A stretch of 5,832 nucleotides of DNA. Origin: Planctomycetota bacterium (GTDB lineage: Bacteria > Planctomycetota > Planctomycetia > Pirellulales > Lacipirellulaceae). Under the pieces are notes generated by a model, which did not search any database, was not told where the DNA came from, and was given only the letters and a program-made list of their open reading frames with translations. Positions 1-4,590 of this stretch are shown here, piece by piece. Every line of letters starts with the position of its first letter. Positions within the stretch are counted from its first letter, which is position 1. The stretch is taken from contig JAADIN010000156.1 in assembly GCA_013151315.1 (NCBI GenBank), positions 1-5,832 on the forward strand, given 5' to 3'. The position numbers and the translations under genes are program-made.

Positions 1-45
1 TCACAGTTGGTATACTGCCTTCCTTAAGAATTCCGTTCTCGTACA

Positions 46-84
46 GAGGACTTGCACCTCACAAGTTAATCGCCATGACTGGCG
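46..84 (+). other. Tandem hairpins at the left flank of the first attC-like site
   Basis: Two perfect short stem-loops follow each other. The first is GAGG (46-49) with CCTC (57-60) around a 7-base loop. The second is CGCCA (71-75) with TGGCG (80-84) around TGAC. The second ends directly at the presumed inverse core of the attC-like site. The 1-74 stretch is probably the end of the preceding cassette. No complete gene can be read in it, since one + frame stops at 25 and the other open frame just runs on into the next gene. The role of the hairpins is unknown. Confidence 0.35.
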
Positions 85-171
85 TACCAAAAAAATGCAC
101 CCGAGCGGCGAAGTCGGGCGTTTTTTTGATTGAGAATCTTTCGCCGCCGCCGGTGAACGGCGCCGTTAAAC
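82..171 (+). repeat. attC-like recombination site 1
   Basis: The right end GTTAAAC (165-171) fits the integron core GTTRRRY exactly. The left end is GCGTACC (82-88), where AAC is expected, so the inverse core has one apparent substitution. The left arm CACC (98-101) pairs with GGTG (152-155). T96 can pair with A156 while G97 is extruded, as the extrahelical base in attC sites is. An inner stem of 8 perfect pairs joins 105-112 to 140-147. The left half can also fold as CCCGA (100-104) with TCGGG (114-118) followed by seven T. The degraded inverse core suggests reduced activity. Confidence 0.6.
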
Positions 172-185
172 ATTCAGAGAATCCC

Positions 186-431
186 ATGACGTTGCAAACG
201 ACCGAGCAATTCCTTTTCTGGTGTATGGTCATCAATGTGGGCCTGATGTGCATCAGCTTCCTTCTGCTCGCCATGCTGAAGCCCATGGTTTCGAGGATCC
301 ACAGCAAACTCTTTGGCGTCTCAGAAGACTACGTCAACCGGGCTGCCTACACCTTTCTAGGTCTATACAAACTCATGACCTTTTTCTTCGTCATCATCCC
401 CTGGATTGTGCTCAAGCTCATTGCTTCATGA
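186..431 (+). CDS. Small two-helix membrane protein, DUF6868-like
   Basis: The product has 81 residues and two hydrophobic segments, about residues 9-31 and 53-78. They are separated by a polar, basic linker with the sequence KPMVSRIHSKLFGVSEDYVN. A LYKL motif opens the second helix. Layout and motif match my recollection of the DUF6868 family of small inner-membrane proteins, whose function is unknown. I chose the ATG at 186 because it lies 14 bases after the attC core at 165-171. The frame stays open upstream, but only by reading through the attC-like repeat. There is no strong Shine-Dalgarno sequence; a weak AGAGA lies at 176-180. It appears to be the cargo of the first cassette. No partner gene is visible. 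Confidence 0.75.
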   Translation: MTLQTTEQFLFWCMVINVGLMCISFLLLAMLKPMVSRIHSKLFGVSEDYVNRAAYTFLGLYKLMTFFFVIIPWIVLKLIAS

Positions 432-622
432 CAGCAATTGACGAACCTTTGCCGTGGCACTCTCACAAAACTGCGATGTCCTAAAAATGGAGCCGCAGAG
501 ATCACAGAGGATACCGAGGGGAAGTTGGTCATCCGTAAACCCTTGCCAGTGAAGAGTTTTGTGGCTAAATGAGAAGCTGCTAGAATATTGCGTTATACGA
601 AGGTAAACCCCACCCATATCTT
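432..622. other. Noncoding gap after the DUF6868-like gene; expected attC not found
   Basis: No credible gene is seen here. If 186-431 is a cassette gene, its own attC should lie in this stretch, with an inverse core near GTTTAAC and an ATGCAC arm. Neither is recognisable. A core-like GTTATAC occurs at 592-598 and a second core-like GTTATCC just beyond the gap at 623-629, but no attC left arm pairs with either. The gap also holds the degenerate repeat at 491-520. The attC may have been deleted or overwritten. Confidence 0.5.
491..520 (+). repeat. Degenerate 10-base tandem repeat (CRCAGAG type)
   Basis: Three imperfect 10-base units follow each other: AGCCGCAGAG, ATCACAGAGG and ATACCGAGGG. 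They share a purine-rich CAGAG or CGAGG core. Similar runs of CACAGAG units are scattered in intergenic DNA of many bacteria, as far as I recall. No function can be read from the sequence. Confidence 0.35.
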
Positions 623-629
623 GTTATCC
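623..629 (+). other. Cassette left border (GTTATCC core)
   Basis: GTTATCC lies 10 bases before the ATG of the next gene and is the exact reverse complement of the inverse core GGATAAC at 1177-1183, at that gene's end. In an excised circular cassette these two arms would meet in the same attC site and must pair, so the match supports a cassette spanning 624 to 1261. The sequence just left of it lacks a recognisable attC right arm. Confidence 0.5.
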
Positions 630-639
630 GCTGCACAAC

Positions 640-1182
640 ATGAGTGACTGGCTCTACACGATCCGCGAACGCTTCACACCTGAACCCCGGGAAGGCTGGC
701 GTTCGTATGTGTCGTTCTCGGGATTTACTCACATTGCTGAACTCGTGACACTGGATTCGATGATGTGCCCTGACCTCGTCACTGAACTTCGAGACGAAGA
801 TTGGAACTTCAACGTCCAAGAGGACTATCGCACCGAGCTATTTCGCGATCCCGACTATCTGATGGCTCGCCAACCATTCGATCAATCGGTGCATCAACTC
901 CTGGGCGTTGTTGAATCCCCCAATGGACACGAAACTCTACCGACTGGATTTATCCAATGCGGCTTCGACATCATGGACTCGTATTTTGGCAATAGCACGT
1001 TAACGAACTGCGGCCCAATCCCTGAGGCATTCATGCCATCAGACGTTAATAACTTTGGACTGTTGCCCGACTGCGGCAAGGCGATTGCCGTTCGTGATAC
1101 AATGCGGAAATTACAACCGGACGATTCGCACTTGGGTGACTGTGACGTTTGGTTGATTGCTCGCCGACTACCCGGCGGATAA
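640..1182 (+). CDS. Cassette-borne protein of unknown function, 180 residues
   Basis: I do not recognise a characterised family. The product is soluble and acidic, with no signal peptide or membrane segment. It opens with MSDWLYTIRERF, followed by SYVSFSGFTHIAELVTLDSM (residues 23-42) and ELRDEDWNFNVQEDYRTELF. Cysteines occur within TNCG and LPDCGKA, and the end reads GDCDVWLIARRL. Aromatic and acidic residues are frequent, as in small conserved hypotheticals of planctomycete cassettes, though that comparison is from memory. The ATG at 640 follows the cassette border by only 10 bases, with no Shine-Dalgarno sequence, so translation is near-leaderless or depends on upstream readthrough. The stop codon TAA (1180-1182) lies inside the attC inverse core. 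A long frame on the opposite strand (894-1616) overlaps it but crosses the attC and part of vapC, so it is a shadow. Confidence 0.7.
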   Translation: MSDWLYTIRERFTPEPREGWRSYVSFSGFTHIAELVTLDSMMCPDLVTELRDEDWNFNVQEDYRTELFRDPDYLMARQPFDQSVHQLLGVVESPNGHETLPTGFIQCGFDIMDSYFGNSTLTNCGPIPEAFMPSDVNNFGLLPDCGKAIAVRDTMRKLQPDDSHLGDCDVWLIARRLPGG

Positions 1183-1267
1183 CAAAAAAATGCACCGGCG
1201 TTGCGGACCACACCGAATTTCCAAATCAAAGTCACCCGACGCAACCCGTTAATTTTGGTCGTTATGC
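1177..1267 (+). repeat. attC-like recombination site 2
   Basis: The inverse core is GGATAAC (1177-1183) and the right core GTTATGC (1261-1267). After the A-run comes the left arm ATGCACCGG (1190-1198). An inner stem of 6 pairs joins GTTGCG (1200-1205) to CGCAAC (1240-1245). The right arm reads CCGTTAATT where CCGGTGATT would be the partner of the left arm, so it carries two apparent substitutions. The unpaired centre is about 34 bases and replaces the T-rich loop of site 1. The stop codon of the upstream gene overlaps the inverse core. Confidence 0.6.
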
Positions 1268-1301
1268 CCACTGAAGGCGTGGCCGACGAGGGTACCAATT
1301 C

Positions 1302-1775
1302 ATGAACTTTACCGTCTATCTCGAAACCAGCATCATCGGCTATCTTGCCTCGCGCCCGAGCCGTGATTTGATCACGGCCGCCAATCAGCAACTTACACGT
1401 GATTGGTGGGACGGTCATCGCAAACAATACGACCTGTACGTTTCGGAAACTGTCGTCGCCGAGTGCAGCGCTGGTGATCCGCAAGCCGCGCAGGAGCGCC
1501 TGGAGGTGATGGCCAATATCCCTATTCTCGATGCCACCGAAGATGCCGAGAACTTGGCCGATCAATTGGTCAAACAGATCCCGCTCCCGGCAAACGCCGA
1601 AGTGGATGCGTTGCACATCGCTATCGGAACTGTCAATGGGGTCAACTATCTGCTAACATGGAATTGTGCCCATATCGCCAACGCTGCCATGCAGACACAA
1701 ATCGAAGCGATTTGCCGATCCGCAGGGTTTGAGCCGCCGACAATTTGTACTCCCCAACAACTCATGGAGGATTGA
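1302..1775 (+). CDS. vapC: VapC-family PIN-domain ribonuclease toxin
   Basis: The 157-residue product has the length and layout of a PIN-domain endoribonuclease, a family that cleaves specific RNAs (often tRNA or rRNA) using Mg2+ held by clustered acidic residues. The N-terminal motif is VYLETSIIGYL, with Glu8 where most PIN proteins have Asp. Then come VSETVVAEC (Glu54), EVDALHIAIG (Asp102) and the end motif LTWNCAHIANA (Asn121, His124). The start is supported by GAGGG at 1288-1292, nine bases upstream. The gene sits just after attC-like site 2 and is followed after 3 bases by a small gene, a toxin-first arrangement. In a cassette array such pairs are thought to stabilise the array. The domain call is firm. 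The toxin role is inferred from family and context, and the RNA target cannot be read. Confidence 0.85.
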   Translation: MNFTVYLETSIIGYLASRPSRDLITAANQQLTRDWWDGHRKQYDLYVSETVVAECSAGDPQAAQERLEVMANIPILDATEDAENLADQLVKQIPLPANAEVDALHIAIGTVNGVNYLLTWNCAHIANAAMQTQIEAICRSAGFEPPTICTPQQLMED

Positions 1776-1778
1776 TCC

Positions 1779-1967
1779 ATGTGGCGAGACCCAATCGTTG
1801 AAGAAATACGACAATTGCGCCAGCAATACGCCGCACAATTCAATCATGACCTGAAAGCTATCTGCCAAGACCTGCGCAAAAGGCAAAAGAAGAGCGGTCG
1901 AAAGGTGGTCACGTTATCACCAAGACCCGCACGGCAAATCAAAACCGATGGCCAACCTGCGGTATAA
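1779..1967 (+). CDS. Probable antitoxin partner of the PIN toxin
   Basis: This 62-residue protein is basic and mostly helical. It starts MWRDPIVEEIRQLRQQYAAQ and continues with FNHDLKAICQDLRKRQKKSG and a disordered, proline- and lysine-rich tail. I recall small MWxDPIVEEIR proteins encoded directly downstream of LTWNCxHIAN-type PIN genes in cyanobacteria and planctomycetes. I see no standard DNA-binding fold (AbrB, ribbon-helix-helix or Phd). The ATG follows the vapC stop by 3 bases. Its GGAGG ribosome binding site (1766-1770) lies inside the end of vapC, which points to translational coupling. The stop TAA (1965-1967) lies within the attC-like inverse core GTATAAC. Neutralising activity is an inference from position and size. 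Confidence 0.7.
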   Translation: MWRDPIVEEIRQLRQQYAAQFNHDLKAICQDLRKRQKKSGRKVVTLSPRPARQIKTDGQPAV

Positions 1968-2033
1968 CGAATCGATGCACACGGAGCCGCGGTCCGCTCG
2001 GCTTTTTGAAATCAATGGCCCGTTCGGCATAAC
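1962..2033 (+). repeat. attC-like half-site at the end of the array
   Basis: The left half of an attC is clear: inverse core GTATAAC (1962-1968), spacer, left arm GATGCAC and a GGAGCCGCGG stem side. The expected right half (a GGTGAT-like arm and a GTTRRRY core) is missing. Instead the sequence reaches GGCATAAC (2026-2033), directly next to the stop codon of the opposing polyprenyl synthase gene. That octamer is the reverse complement of GTTATGCC at 1261-1268, the left border of this cassette. The site is probably truncated or decayed. Confidence 0.45.
1985..2007 (+). terminator. Weak intrinsic terminator of the toxin-antitoxin unit
   Basis: AGCCG (1985-1989) pairs with CGGCT (1999-2003) around a 9-base loop, and the run TTTTT (2003-2007) follows at once. 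The stem is short, so efficiency may be modest. It lies 17 bases after the antitoxin stop and within the attC-like half-site, where it would limit readthrough into the converging operon. Confidence 0.4.
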
Positions 2034-3038
2034 TCAAACACAGCGAGAGACTGCCGCCTGCGGTAGTTGCAGAAGCGACTGCTTGGCAGGCGAGTCAGCC
2101 AGCAGTGCCAATTGCTCGGCCGCCTGGGCGGCGTGGGTCAGTGCTAGCTCGCGGGTCTGCTGAAGCGATCCGCTCGATTGGAGCCAGTCTTTTAAGGTTG
2201 AACTCGTCTCGTCGTTGGGGGCATCCAGCAAAGCCTGAAGGTCGCGCTGCTGCGTCGAGTCGAGTTGGTCGCGGAGCATGATGAGCGGCAAGGTCATACG
2301 CCGCTTCGTGAGATCGGTCCCGAGCGATTTGCCGACGGTTTGCTCTTCGCCAACCAGATCGAGCAAGTCGTCGGCGATTTGAAAGGCGATGCCCAGCTGT
2401 TGGCCGAATGTCTCGAACCGCTCAACCGTCTGCTCGTCGGCTCCGGCATAGTGGGCCCCCAACGAGCAGCAGCAGGCACACAGTTCGGCCGTTTTGGCAC
2501 CGATGATGCGAAAATACTGCTCGCGACTTAGATCGAAATTGCCACTCGCGGCCGTCTGAAGCAGTTCGCCTTCGCAGACGATGTTGGTGGACCGCCCGAT
2601 GGTTCGACAACCAAAAGTGGTGTCCAGCGAGCTGGCCAAATAAAAGGCTTGGCTGAAGAGGTAGTCGCCGAGCAGGATGCTGGTTTGATTGTTCCAACGC
2701 GCGTTGATGGTGTCTTCGTGCCGACGAATCGCGGCTTCGTCGAGCACATCGTCGTGGACTAGGGTCGCGGTGTGGATCATTTCGACCACCGCAGCGAGCG
2801 TATGGTGGCTATCGTTGATGCCGCCTGCCGCTTGGGCGGTCAGGAGCAGCAGGGCAGGGCGAAGTCGTTTACCGCCTAGGCGAAACGAGCGTTGGGCCAG
2901 TTCGTCGATGAAGGGATCGTCATGGTGTAGGGCCGATTGCAAGCGGTGTTCGACATGGGCCAAGTCTTGGCCAATGGGTGCGAACATCAGTGCCCAAGGG
3001 GTGGTCGTATCGGGTTGTTCTGGGGTTGCGGTTTTCAT
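2034..3038 (-). CDS. Long-chain trans-polyprenyl diphosphate synthase (octaprenyl/heptaprenyl type)
   Basis: The enzyme extends an allylic diphosphate with isopentenyl diphosphate units to make the side chain of membrane quinones (menaquinone in planctomycetes, by general knowledge). The 334-residue length is normal. The motifs are GGKRLRP (55-61), which binds diphosphate, the first aspartate-rich motif DDVLD (96-100) within HTATLVHDDVLDE, and the second, DDLLD (223-227), within FQIADDLLD. KSLGTDL follows at 238-244. The small residues before the first Asp motif (IHTATLVHDD), as in IspB, favour a long-chain product; the exact length cannot be read. The start ATG is 6 bases after the moaC stop, with a weak AAGG upstream, so the two genes are likely cotranscribed. 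The gene ends next to the cassette array, and no terminator of its own is visible on this strand. Confidence 0.92.
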   Translation of the reverse strand: MKTATPEQPDTTTPWALMFAPIGQDLAHVEHRLQSALHHDDPFIDELAQRSFRLGGKRLRPALLLLTAQAAGGINDSHHTLAAVVEMIHTATLVHDDVLDEAAIRRHEDTINARWNNQTSILLGDYLFSQAFYLASSLDTTFGCRTIGRSTNIVCEGELLQTAASGNFDLSREQYFRIIGAKTAELCACCCSLGAHYAGADEQTVERFETFGQQLGIAFQIADDLLDLVGEEQTVGKSLGTDLTKRRMTLPLIMLRDQLDSTQQRDLQALLDAPNDETSSTLKDWLQSSGSLQQTRELALTHAAQAAEQLALLADSPAKQSLLQLPQAAVSRCV

Positions 3039-3044
3039 AGAAAT

Positions 3045-3545
3045 CTAGCCTTCGGCCTCTCGTCTCCTTTCTTCTTTACGCAGGAAATGCCCGCTGGCGC
3101 CACCTGATTTTTCTTCGACTTGGATTTGATCGAGAGTCATCGCTCGATCGACCGACTTGCACATGTCGTAGATGGTTAGTGCTGCGATGCTCACTGCGGT
3201 GAGGGCCTCCATCTCGACACCCGTCTTGGCGGTGACTTCAACCGTGGCTTCGATTCGGATCGCGTCGGCGTCGAGCGGCTGGAAATCGAGGTTCAGAGCT
3301 TCCAGCGGCAAGGGGTGGCAGAGCGGAATCAGGTCGGCGGTCCGTTTGGCTGCCATGATGCCGGCAAGCCGGGCCACTTCCAGCACATCTCCTTTGGCAT
3401 GACCCCGCTGGAGAATCATTTCTCGGGTCGCGGGCAGCATGCGGACCAATCCGCTGGCCCGGGCGACCCGTCGGGTGGCGGATTTTTCTCCGACGTTGAC
3501 CATGCGACTGGCTCCACGTTCGTCAAAATGGCTGAGATCGCTCAT
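3045..3545 (-). CDS. moaC: Cyclic pyranopterin monophosphate synthase MoaC
   Basis: MoaC converts the MoaA product 3',8-cyclo-7,8-dihydro-GTP into cyclic pyranopterin monophosphate in molybdenum cofactor synthesis. The 166-residue protein has every family signature. These are MVNVGEKSATRRVARA near the start, KGDVLEVARLAGIMAAKRT (51-69) with Lys51, LIPLCHPL (72-79), KTGVEMEALTAV (107-118), YDMCK (126-130) and EEKSGGASG (144-152). Asp127 and Lys130 correspond to the catalytic Asp and Lys of the E. coli enzyme. I chose the ATG at 3545 because family homology begins there (MSDLSHFDERG). The frame stays open to 3665, but that extension has no family resemblance. No Shine-Dalgarno sequence precedes it. 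It heads the operon with the polyprenyl synthase; no other molybdopterin gene is in the window. Confidence 0.95.
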   Translation of the reverse strand: MSDLSHFDERGASRMVNVGEKSATRRVARASGLVRMLPATREMILQRGHAKGDVLEVARLAGIMAAKRTADLIPLCHPLPLEALNLDFQPLDADAIRIEATVEVTAKTGVEMEALTAVSIAALTIYDMCKSVDRAMTLDQIQVEEKSGGASGHFLRKEERRREAEG

Positions 3546-3584
3546 GGCGTGTGGGTAGTTTGAAAGGGAGAGGCAAAGATCGCC

Positions 3585-3590
3585 ATTGTA
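3585..3590 (-). promoter_or_regulatory. Possible -10 box of the moaC operon
   Basis: On the - strand TACAAT (one mismatch to TATAAT) lies 39 bases before the moaC ATG. No good -35 is found 16-18 bases further upstream. It falls between the regulator's terminator and moaC, where the operon promoter is needed. This is a weak prediction. Confidence 0.2.
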
Positions 3591-3694
3591 TTCGGGAAAA
3601 CTGGGCCGTCGAGGGTCGAGATGCACTCTACCGAGAATAACCGCGAGGAAGAGCCGCGGATTCACTGTCGGGAGGATGGAGGTGGGAAAAGAGC

Positions 3695-3731
3695 AAAAAA
3701 AAAGCCTCGCTGCCTGATTGGCAGCGAGGCT
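3695..3731 (-). terminator. Strong intrinsic terminator
   Basis: A perfect 12-base stem joins 3703-3714 and 3720-3731 around a 5-base loop. Read on the - strand it is followed by nine T (3703 down to 3695). It ends transcription coming from the regulator at 3883-4413 and insulates the moaC operon. There is no T-run on the + strand side. Confidence 0.9.
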
Positions 3732-3776
3732 CGATGATCGGGGAAGTGGCGAGTGTCCGGGAGAGACCTTCGCCGC

Positions 3777-3872
3777 GCAGTTGAATCGTTCAACAGCCCC
3801 TGCTTGATATAATTATCCGCTTACCAGCGGTTGAGGCTCCTAGCAGTAGCAAGCCGAGACCCGAAGGCCTCG
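3777..3872 (-). ncRNA. Structured 3' region of the regulator transcript; candidate small RNA
   Basis: Between the regulator stop (3883) and the terminator, the - strand transcript could form three further stem-loops. The first is a 7-pair stem (3855-3872, one G-U pair) closed by a C(UUCG)G tetraloop, 10 bases after the stop. The second is CCGCT/AGCGG (3817-3830). The third is GTTGAA/TTCAAC (3780-3794), extendable by GC past an A-A mismatch. With the terminator this gives about 150 bases of structured untranslated RNA. It could protect the mRNA 3' end or be released as a 3'-derived small RNA. No known family is recognised. Confidence 0.3.
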
Positions 3873-3882
3873 ATCTACTTTC

Positions 3883-4413
3883 TCAGACCAATTCTTTCTT
3901 GGAACCGATGAGGGTCCGAAGTCGTTCGGCCAGCAAAGCTGCGTCGAAGGGCTTCTTGAACGTCTCATTAATGCTCGATCGGTCGAAGCTGGCGGTGGTG
4001 CCATCATCTGGTAGCAGAGCGATCAGGATGGTATCGGCAAAGTCGCTACTGCGACGCAGATTTTGGCAAATCTGCAATGCTTCAACCTGTCCGATCGAAA
4101 AGTCGACGATGATGCAGTCGGGATGGAAGCTTTCGGCTTGGATGCCTGCTTCAAAACCGCTTGCGGCCATCGAGGTCTTGAACGATCTCGCCGGTGGCAA
4201 TTCTCGCTTCAGATTCTCGATCAAGACTTGGTCTTGAGCGACAATCAGGACTTTGGCCATGGCCTCGTCCTCGAGATCGCCTAACGGCATGCCATGCTCT
4301 TTGAGAAACTTAATCAAATATTCACGTGGGATTCGCCGGTCCTGAGAACCGGGAATGCGATAGCCCTTCAAACGCCCTGAGTCAAACCACTTGCTGACCG
4401 TGCGGGGGGCCAC
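3883..4413 (-). CDS. Helix-turn-helix plus receiver-like regulator, 5' end damaged or mis-started
   Basis: The annotated frame uses GTG at 4413, the only common start codon in frame, and gives 176 residues. Residues 1-45 are the end of a MerR/excisionase-type DNA-binding domain (recognition helix APRTVSKWFDSGRLKGYRIP, then SQDRRIPREYLIKFLKEHG). Residues about 53-172 form a response-regulator receiver-like domain: AKVLIVAQD, phosphoacceptor candidate Asp104 in DCIIVDFSIG, and the conserved Lys154 in FKKPFD. The usual acidic pair is reduced to Asp61, and no Thr/Ser is evident in LIALLPDD, so phosphorylation is doubtful. The frame continues upstream with FTTGQVAKICKV, the first helix of the DNA-binding domain, so GTG at 4413 would give an incomplete domain. 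It resembles regulators common in Pirellula-type planctomycetes, from memory. Targets are unknown. The terminator at 3695-3731 ends the unit. Confidence 0.75.
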   Translation of the reverse strand: MAPRTVSKWFDSGRLKGYRIPGSQDRRIPREYLIKFLKEHGMPLGDLEDEAMAKVLIVAQDQVLIENLKRELPPARSFKTSMAASGFEAGIQAESFHPDCIIVDFSIGQVEALQICQNLRRSSDFADTILIALLPDDGTTASFDRSSINETFKKPFDAALLAERLRTLIGSKKELV

Positions 4414-4453
4414 TTTGCAGATCTTGGCGACCTGACCAGTAGTAAAGATTCAT
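4414..4453 (-). pseudogene. Upstream coding remnant of the regulator, out of frame with its ATG
   Basis: In the regulator's frame this stretch reads IFTTGQVAKICK, which completes the helix-turn-helix, and then meets a TGA at 4450-4452. The obvious start ATG (4451-4453) is in another frame. Adding two A to the AA after that ATG would give MKIFTTGQVAKICK and a full domain. This suggests a 2-base loss in an A-run, either a real mutation or an assembly error. Initiation at the in-frame ATC is possible but very unusual. Confidence 0.55.
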
Positions 4454-4467
4454 CACGGGTTACTCCA

Positions 4468-4496
4468 AATTAATGTCTTGCGTTGACGCTGGTCAA
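4468..4496 (-). promoter_or_regulatory. Candidate promoter with overlapping palindrome
   Basis: On the - strand, TTGACC (4496-4491) is followed by a 17-base spacer and TTAATT (4473-4468), a good -35 with a poor -10. The -35 lies within the perfect inverted repeat TTGAC-GCTG-GTCAA (4483-4496), which could be an operator, for instance for autoregulation by the downstream helix-turn-helix protein. The function is inferred from position alone. Confidence 0.35.
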
Positions 4497-4542
4497 TCCG
4501 CCTGCGGCGGATCAGACGCCCCTTGAGTTTGTGCAACAAACT
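4496..4542. repeat. Two adjacent perfect palindromes upstream of the regulator
   Basis: ATCCGCC (4496-4502) pairs with GGCGGAT (4506-4512) around TGC. AGTTTGT (4526-4532) pairs with ACAAACT (4536-4542) around GCA. Neither has a T-run suited to termination. The first resembles the CCGCC-GGCGG small repeats I recall from planctomycete intergenic DNA. They may be repeats or protein-binding sites. Confidence 0.35.
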
Positions 4543-4590
4543 GGCATTTTGCTTCCCTTCTGCCAGCGGGTTGGTTTAAGGCGTTAGCTG

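Larger units (their letters stand above)
1..2033 (+). mobile_element. Distal part of an integron gene-cassette array (no integrase in window)
   Basis: Small unrelated + strand genes alternate with attC-like sites at 82-171, 1177-1267 and a half-site from 1962. Each site begins with a TAAC-type inverse core (degraded to TACC in the first), then an A-rich or short spacer, then an ATGCAC left arm. The first two close with a GTTA core. The module at 623-1183 shows the cassette hallmark of a left border complementary to its own inverse core. The gene content (tiny membrane protein, orphan protein, toxin-antitoxin pair) is typical of cassettes. The array stops where an oppositely oriented housekeeping gene begins. 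Chromosomal integrons are known from Rhodopirellula-type planctomycetes. That this is one, and not a set of unrelated interspersed repeats, is an inference. Confidence 0.6.

Noticed and set aside
43..63. T-arm-like hairpin (- strand GAGG-TGCAAGT-CCTC) as a tRNA remnant
   Set aside because: Only the one arm resembles a tRNA. There is no acceptor pairing, anticodon arm or CCA at the right distance.
75..185. Upstream extension of the DUF6868-like gene to the ATG at 75
   Set aside because: This part is the attC-like repeat read through in frame. The family start and the cassette layout point to the ATG at 186.
894..1616. 240-codon frame on the - strand
   Set aside because: It runs antisense across the end of one gene, attC-like site 2 and two thirds of vapC. 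The protein has no domain character and both + strand genes are better supported.
3546..3665. Longer MoaC with a 40-residue N-terminal extension
   Set aside because: The extension does not resemble MoaC, and the normal family start coincides with the ATG at 3545.
3805..3813. TGATATAAT as a + strand promoter
   Set aside because: No matching -35 at a standard distance and no + strand gene downstream for more than 1 kb. It is kept only as a remark in the 3' region finding.
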